From: Verrucomicrobiota bacterium
Lineage (GTDB): Bacteria; Verrucomicrobiota; Verrucomicrobiia; Limisphaerales; JAEYXS01
Direction: 5' to 3'
DNA: 9,819 bases
Assembly: GCA_023431185.1 (NCBI GenBank)
Contig: JAEYXS010000100.1
Span: 1-9,819 of the forward strand
The notes beneath the pieces were generated by a model. The model did no database searches, had not been told where the DNA came from, and saw only the letters and a program-made list of their open reading frames with translations. The translations under genes and the position numbers were made by a program. Positions 5,985 to 9,819 of this stretch are shown here, piece by piece (within the stretch, counting starts at the first letter, position 1; every line of letters starts with the position of its first letter).

Positions 5985-6467
5985 TCACAGCTTCAACTCC
6001 CAAAACCCCACATCGATCCACTGCCCGAACTTCCAGCCCACCTCTTCCAAGTGCGCCACCTTCTTGAATCCCAGCTTCTCGTGCAGCGCCACGCTCTTCT
6101 CATTCGGCAGCGCGATGCCACCGAGCGCGACATGCACATTTATTTTTTTCAAGCGCGCAATCAGTTCGCGATACAACGCACTGCCCGCGCCCTTGCCGTG
6201 GTATCCATGCGCCAAGTACACCGCCAGCTCCGCCGTATGACGGTAGGCGGCGCGTTCGTGAAACTTCCGCGCATAGGCGTAGCCCATCACCTCTCCGCCA
6301 TCCTCAAAGACCAGCCAAGGATACGCCGCCGTCACATCCGTGATGCGTTTGCGCATCATCTCGGCGGACACTGCCTCTTCCTCAAACGTGATCGTCGTGC
6401 CGAGCACGTAGTGATTGTAGACGGCACAAATCTTCTCCGCATCCTGTGCTGTGGCATTGCGTATCAT
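5985..6467 (-). CDS. GNAT N-acetyltransferase, phosphinothricin acetyltransferase (PAT/MnaT)-like
   Basis: A 160-residue cytoplasmic acetyltransferase using acetyl-CoA. Members of this subfamily acetylate phosphinothricin, methionine sulfoximine or related amino compounds. The real substrate here is unknown. Evidence, numbered from Met at 6467: MIRNATAQDAEKICAVYNHYV (1-21), the standard PAT opening; TFEE (27-30); YPWLVFE (49-55); GYAYARKFHERAAYRHTAE (62-80); HGYHGKGAGSALYREL (87-102), the acetyl-CoA pyrophosphate loop; and LPNEKSVALHEKLGF (120-134) with a C-terminal GxKFGQWIDVGFW-type end (144-156). The start at 6467 matches family length. The longer in-frame start at 6527 would add 20 residues encoded by the repeats in the divergent promoter region. 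No clear Shine-Dalgarno is visible. It diverges from the CoA-binding gene. Confidence 0.88.
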   Translation of the reverse strand: MIRNATAQDAEKICAVYNHYVLGTTITFEEEAVSAEMMRKRITDVTAAYPWLVFEDGGEVMGYAYARKFHERAAYRHTAELAVYLAHGYHGKGAGSALYRELIARLKKINVHVALGGIALPNEKSVALHEKLGFKKVAHLEEVGWKFGQWIDVGFWELKL

Positions 6468-6475
6468 ATCAATTC

Positions 6476-6511
6476 GTCCGTGCAACTGGTAGCCTGTCCG
6501 TGCAACGGACA
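6476..6511. promoter_or_regulatory. Direct and inverted repeats in the divergent intergenic region
   Basis: The 11-mer GTCCGTGCAAC occurs at 6476-6486 and again at 6496-6506, a 20-bp period (about two helical turns). The second copy is part of a perfect inverted repeat TGTCCGT-GCA-ACGGACA (6495-6511). All of this lies between the acetyltransferase start (6467) and the CoA-binding gene start (6557), which fits an operator bound by a dimer on one DNA face. No match to a named regulator is claimed. Confidence 0.45.
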
Positions 6512-6556
6512 TTTCGTCATTGGTCATAACTCTGCATCTGAGCTATCATTCCCGCG

Positions 6557-6925
6557 ATGAAAACCATCGCCATTCTCGGGGCCTCCAGTGATCGCAAAAA
6601 ATACGGCAACAAGGCCGTCCGCGCTTTCGTGCTCAAAAGCCACCGCGTTTACCCCGTGAACCCCAAGGAAAGCACCGTGGAGGGTTTGACCGCCTACGCC
6701 AGCATCCTCGATCTCCCCGTGCGTCCGCAGATGGTCAGTGTCTATCTGCCTCCGCCCGTCGTCCTGAAAGTCCTGCCCGACATCGCCAAAAAAGGCTGTG
6801 ACGAACTCTGGCTCAATCCCGGCACCGAATCCGACGAAGTCCTCGCCGAGGCCGAACGCCTCGGCCTCAACGTCGTCCAAGCCTGCAGCATCGTCGCCGT
6901 CGGCGTCTCCCCTTCGGCGCTCTGA
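6557..6925 (+). CDS. CoA-binding domain protein (YccU-type, Rossmann fold)
   Basis: A 122-residue, single-domain cytoplasmic protein of the YccU/CoA_binding_2 type, close to the family's usual 120-140 residues. It binds CoA or a similar nucleotide; its physiological role is not established in the family. Evidence: IAILGASSDRKKYGNKA (4-20), the glycine-rich nucleotide loop; VYPVNPK (31-37); a proline-rich strand YLPPPVV (63-69); LWLNPGTESDE (84-94); and VVQACSIVAV (106-115) with the conserved Cys110. No Shine-Dalgarno is visible. The gene diverges from the acetyltransferase. Its TGA is one base from the convergent yjbQ stop, so any terminator must lie inside yjbQ, and a bulged 8-bp hairpin at 6947-6968 is a candidate. 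Confidence 0.88.
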   Translation: MKTIAILGASSDRKKYGNKAVRAFVLKSHRVYPVNPKESTVEGLTAYASILDLPVRPQMVSVYLPPPVVLKVLPDIAKKGCDELWLNPGTESDEVLAEAERLGLNVVQACSIVAVGVSPSAL

Positions 6926-6926
6926 G

Positions 6927-7349
6927 CTACTCACCCAGCAGATGCACCACCACCGTCCTTCGGTGTGGATGCGTCCGATGCTCCCACAGGTAAATTCCCT
7001 GCCACGTCCCCAGTGCCAGTGAACCGCCCGTGATGGGGATGCTCAGGTTCACCGCCGTGAGCGCCGTCCGCACATGCGCCGGCATGTCATCCTCGCCCTC
7101 GCACGTATGGCGGAAGAGCGGATCACCATCCGGTATCAACCGCGCGAAGAACCGTTCCAAGTCCCGCCGCACTTCTGGGTCCGCATTCTCCTGGATCAGC
7201 AGTGAGGCTGAGGTGTGCTGGAGATGGAGCGTAGCAAGTCCGGTCTTAAATCCGGCCGCCGCCACCAGCCGCTCCACCTCCGCTGTGAAGTTCGTGAAAC
7301 CGCGTCCCTTTGTCGGGATCGCGATTTCATGGACTGTCTGCCGTAACAT
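6927..7349 (-). CDS. yjbQ: YjbQ family protein (secondary thiamine-phosphate synthase enzyme / UPF0047)
   Basis: A 140-residue cytoplasmic protein, nearly the same length as E. coli YjbQ (138). The family has been linked to a weak thiamine-phosphate synthase activity; its main function is not settled. Conserved features are all present: LQHTSASLLIQENADPEVRRDLE (43-65, with His45, Asn55 and Asp57), HTCEGEDDMPAHVRTALT (81-98), and LALGTWQGIYLWEHR (111-125). It follows the TPR protein gene by 6 nt on the same strand, so the two are very likely co-transcribed. AGAAG just upstream of the ATG may serve as a weak ribosome-binding site and overlaps the end of the previous gene. Confidence 0.92.
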   Translation of the reverse strand: MLRQTVHEIAIPTKGRGFTNFTAEVERLVAAAGFKTGLATLHLQHTSASLLIQENADPEVRRDLERFFARLIPDGDPLFRHTCEGEDDMPAHVRTALTAVNLSIPITGGSLALGTWQGIYLWEHRTHPHRRTVVVHLLGE

Positions 7350-7355
7350 CGCTTC

Positions 7356-9545
7356 TTACTTCGCCATCAGCTTCTCCAGCTCTGCATTCACCGGATGGCC
7401 GTAACCGCGCGCCTTCTGGTAATGCCAGCGCGCCAGCTCCGTCATCGGCGGCGTCTGCGTCGCATAGACCACCGCGAGATTATGATGCGCATTCGCGTTG
7501 CCCGGGGCGATCTGGATCGCCTTCCGCAAGGCCGCTTCCGCCGCGCCGCGCTGCCCCTTCTGGCTCAGCGTGATGCCCAGGAAGTTCTGCGTGTCCGCAT
7601 TGTTCGGGTCGATCTGCGCCGAGCGGCTCAACAGCTCCAGCGCGTCATCATACTTGTCCTGGCGGAACTTCAAGATGCCCATGAGCGACAGGCTGTACGC
7701 GTCGTCCTTCTTCAGGCCGATGGCCTTGTCCAGGTTCTTCTCCGCGTCACGCAATTTGTTCTGCTCCATCTGGATCGCCGCGAGATTGGACAGCGTGAAC
7801 ACGTTGTTCTCGTTCAGCTTCAACGCCTGCTCATACTTGTCCGCCGCCACATCATAACGCTTCTCGTTGAAGGCCTTTTGCGCTTCCGCCACCAGCGGCC
7901 GTGCCGCCGCCGGGAGTTCATCCGCACCGCCCGTCGCCGGCTTGTTCTCGATCGAAGCCACCAGCGCCGTCGGCGCGGTCGGGGCCTTGAAGAGCGCCAG
8001 CTCATCTTTCGTGTACGGCACCTTCTTCGCCTCCAAAACCTCGATGCGGGCGCGCAACATCGCCAATTGGTCCGCCGCCTTCGCGGAACTTGCCGGGGCT
8101 GCGGCGAACGCGCTCGGGTCCGTCAGCAACGCTTCCAGCTTCGCATTCTCCCGGCGCAACTTCGCCGCCTCCTCCGCCTGCGACTTGGCCTGCATCGCCA
8201 CCCGGCCGGCTTCTTCAGCTTCCTTCTTCGCTGCCTCAGCGGCCTTCAACGCCCGTGCCATCTCGTTCTGCTGCTCGGCCACCCGCTTCTGCGTCGCCGC
8301 CAATTCCTTCTTCAAGGCCTCATCCGCATTGGATGTCTTCGCCATGTTCGCCGCCCGCTTCTGCTCGGCCTTGAGCTGCTCGGCCACCGCTTCATTCTGC
8401 GCCTTCAGATTCTTCACCTCGGTCGCCAGCGTACGGTTCTCCGTCTCCAGTTTGGCGACGGAACCCATGTTCTTGCTCGCGCTCTTCAAAGTTTCATTCT
8501 CCGCCCGGAGCGTCTTCACTTCGCTCTCCAGCTTCGCCACGTCACCCGCCTTCTTCGCAGCATCCTTCAACGTGCTGTTCTCGCTCTTGAGCGTGCCCAC
8601 CTGCGCCTCCAGCGTCCGGTTCGCCGCTTCCAGCTTGGCCACATCACCCATCTTCTTCGCAGCGTCCTTGAGCGCTGTGTTCTCCGCCTTCACCGCCGCC
8701 AGATTCGACGCCAGATCCTTGTTCGTCGCTTCCAGCTTCATCGCGTCACCCGCCAGCTTGTTCGCGTCGGAGAGCTGCTTCTTCAACGTGGAAACTTCCT
8801 CCTTCAAGTCCGGCAGATCCTTGCTCAGCTTCTTCTCCAGGCTGGCGTTCTCCTCCGTCAGCTTCGCCATCGCCTTCTGCTGCGCCGCCAGTTCCTTGCT
8901 CGCGTCCGCCAACTGCGCCCGCGTCGCCGTCACTTCCTTCGGGTCCACCAGCTTCGCCGCCTTCGCTTGTTCCTGCTGGAGGCTCGCCTTCAGTAAATCC
9001 CGCTCCTTCTGCGTATCCAGCAGCACTGCCTGCGCCTTCGCCAGCTCCTTCGGGTCCACCGCCGCCGGCTGGGCCGCCAGCGCATCCTTGAGCTGCTTCT
9101 GCAACATGATCTTCTCCGTCTGCAAGCTGATCAACTGATCATGCAACCGCGTGATCTCCGTGTCCGTGAACGCCGGTTGCGGCACCGGAGCCGGCACATT
9201 CGCCTTGCCCGGCATCACCTTGGGCGCCGCCACCACCGGTTTCGGCGTCGGCTTGATGTTCGGATGCTTCGCCGCCAGTGGCGCGATCTTCTGCGTCACA
9301 TACTCCAGGCGGAACTTGATCACCGTGGCATTGTAGTTCGGATACGCCGACTGCAGCTTCTGCAACCCTTCCTGCACTTCGCGATATCGGACCAACGCCG
9401 CCGGCTCCTCCCCCTTCGCCAGCAAACTCTCGGCATCCTGCAACATACCGTAATACGTCGCGTAAAGCTCATCTTGCGGGTCAGCATGGACCACCAGCGC
9501 GATGGCCAGCAAAGCAGCACCAACTGTCGGGAGAAGTCGTTTCAT
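7356..9545 (-). CDS. Secreted long coiled-coil protein with C-terminal TPR domain
   Basis: A 729-residue exported protein, probably periplasmic or tied to the envelope. Parts in order: signal peptide 1-21 (MKRLLPTVGAALLAIALVVHA, with a signal peptidase I-like VHA site); a conserved-looking helical segment 22-95; a Pro/Ala/Lys linker 97-126; a long coiled coil about 127-475 rich in Ala, Lys, Glu and Leu; a linker 476-545; and TPRs at about 550-581, 582-615, 616-649 and 650-683, with a degenerate fifth at 684-717. The coiled coil holds tandem repeats (270-402) with a 34-residue period. Scaffold or protein-interaction roles are likely, but no enzyme motif is present. The start at 9545 is set by the signal peptide. 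In-frame starts at 9554 and 9683 exist, and the latter has AAGGAGG 10 nt upstream but would put 46 residues before the signal peptide. First gene of a pair with yjbQ. Confidence 0.85.
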   Translation of the reverse strand: MKRLLPTVGAALLAIALVVHADPQDELYATYYGMLQDAESLLAKGEEPAALVRYREVQEGLQKLQSAYPNYNATVIKFRLEYVTQKIAPLAAKHPNIKPTPKPVVAAPKVMPGKANVPAPVPQPAFTDTEITRLHDQLISLQTEKIMLQKQLKDALAAQPAAVDPKELAKAQAVLLDTQKERDLLKASLQQEQAKAAKLVDPKEVTATRAQLADASKELAAQQKAMAKLTEENASLEKKLSKDLPDLKEEVSTLKKQLSDANKLAGDAMKLEATNKDLASNLAAVKAENTALKDAAKKMGDVAKLEAANRTLEAQVGTLKSENSTLKDAAKKAGDVAKLESEVKTLRAENETLKSASKNMGSVAKLETENRTLATEVKNLKAQNEAVAEQLKAEQKRAANMAKTSNADEALKKELAATQKRVAEQQNEMARALKAAEAAKKEAEEAGRVAMQAKSQAEEAAKLRRENAKLEALLTDPSAFAAAPASSAKAADQLAMLRARIEVLEAKKVPYTKDELALFKAPTAPTALVASIENKPATGGADELPAAARPLVAEAQKAFNEKRYDVAADKYEQALKLNENNVFTLSNLAAIQMEQNKLRDAEKNLDKAIGLKKDDAYSLSLMGILKFRQDKYDDALELLSRSAQIDPNNADTQNFLGITLSQKGQRGAAEAALRKAIQIAPGNANAHHNLAVVYATQTPPMTELARWHYQKARGYGHPVNAELEKLMAK
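8454..8738 (-). repeat. Coding tandem repeat in the coiled coil (about 102 bp units)
   Basis: Residues 270-303 and 304-337 of the TPR protein are 34-residue copies starting KLEA and ending GDVA, with AENTALKDAAKKMGDVA in one and SENSTLKDAAKKAGDVA in the other. The third copy (338-364) is 27 residues, exactly one heptad shorter. A diverged fourth begins KLETENRTL at 365. The DNA repeats accordingly. Growth or loss in heptad steps keeps the coiled coil in register. Confidence 0.75.
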
Positions 9546-9819
9546 TCCGGCCATGATTATCGGGAAAAAAGCCGCTTGGCAATCCGTTTGCCACAGGAAA
9601 AAGCAACCCCTCCCCAGCCTTCCCCACCAGCCCGCCCTCGACCCCGCCGCTTCCCGCACCTCGCCAAACTTTCGGTTTTCCATTTTCATCATCCCTCCTT
9701 CGTCTTTTTTGTCCTGCTCCATCATTTCTGCCACCCACTCTAACCAAGTCACTAGGACAACCGCTGTCCATGGTCCCCTTTAATTGAAAATATCATGAAC
9801 CCGCTTAACTATCTTATAA
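9546..9819. other. Upstream region of the TPR gene, no supported gene
   Basis: The minus-strand frame stays open back to a GTG at 9752, but residues in this stretch are unlike an exported protein's N-terminus and no other gene is supported. It holds a pyrimidine-rich plus-strand tract (about 9676-9728), a perfect AAGGAGG on the minus strand (complement of 9694-9700), and a hairpin at 9755-9769. AT-rich sequence at 9781-9819 may carry the promoter, but I found no good -35/-10 pair. Confidence 0.5.
9755..9769. repeat. Small inverted repeat
   Basis: GGACA-ACCGC-TGTCC is a perfect 5-bp stem with a 5-nt loop. The GGACA/TGTCC half-sites are the same as those in the 6495-6511 inverted repeat, in the opposite order. 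A shared regulator is possible, but such short half-sites can recur by chance. Confidence 0.3.

Noticed and set aside
6468..6527. Twenty-residue extension of the acetyltransferase
   Set aside because: The family starts at the MIR motif, and the extra sequence is made of the direct and inverted repeats of the promoter region.
7395..8996. Very long plus-strand open frame (533 codons) opposite the TPR protein
   Set aside because: It is antisense to a clear signal peptide/coiled-coil/TPR protein. Its product is almost only Arg, Leu, His and Gln, as expected from the complement of Ala/Lys/Glu-rich codons. A second plus frame at 7867-9138 is rejected for the same reason.
1..9819. CRISPR array, transposon, integrase, tRNA or rRNA
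   Set aside because: No spaced identical repeats of CRISPR size, no transposase or recombinase motifs, no terminal inverted repeats around a gene, and no cloverleaf or rRNA sequence that I could recognise.

Overview
The window looks like chromosome from a Gram-negative bacterium of the PVC group, most likely Verrucomicrobiota. That placement is an inference. It rests on a lipid A kinase, late acyltransferase and heptosyltransferase operon whose LpxK carries an N-terminal extension, a prepilin-type protein with the usual methylation motif, a secreted coiled-coil/TPR protein, few clear Shine-Dalgarno sites, and short heptamer-type intergenic repeats of a kind I recall from that phylum. No rRNA or tRNA is present to confirm it.

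Layout. (1) Positions 1-95, minus strand: the first 31 codons of a type IV pilin/pseudopilin. In front of it is a very good sigma-54 (-24/-12) promoter and two abutting palindromes. (2) Positions 262-3527, minus strand: a compact envelope operon, lpxK, then an LpxL/HtrB-family acyltransferase, then waaF. The gaps are 15 nt and an ATGA overlap. The three products phosphorylate lipid A, add a secondary acyl chain and add inner-core heptose. (3) Positions 3528-3778: a 251-nt non-coding region with a hairpin, five tandem heptamers, a long dyad and a candidate sigma-70 promoter. (4) Positions 3779-5964, plus strand: three genes for uncharacterised proteins in visibly lower-GC DNA (hand counts of single 60-nt lines give 28, 28 and 30 G+C, against 34 and 38 in two core-gene lines). 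The first joins a zinc ribbon to a C-terminal domain resembling small proteins often found among toxin-immunity genes. This is the accessory part of the window and the best place to look for something undescribed. (5) Positions 5985-6925: a GNAT acetyltransferase of the phosphinothricin-acetyltransferase type (minus) diverging from a YccU-type CoA-binding protein (plus). Between them lie a direct repeat and a perfect inverted repeat. (6) Positions 6927-9545, minus strand: a secreted protein with a long repetitive coiled coil and C-terminal TPRs, followed 6 nt later by yjbQ. The yjbQ and CoA-binding stop codons are separated by one base. (7) Positions 9546-9819: upstream region with no supported gene. 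It holds a pyrimidine-rich tract with a strong Shine-Dalgarno-like site and a small hairpin.

Most of the window is conserved housekeeping and envelope biology. I see no CRISPR array, transposase, integrase, tRNA or rRNA.
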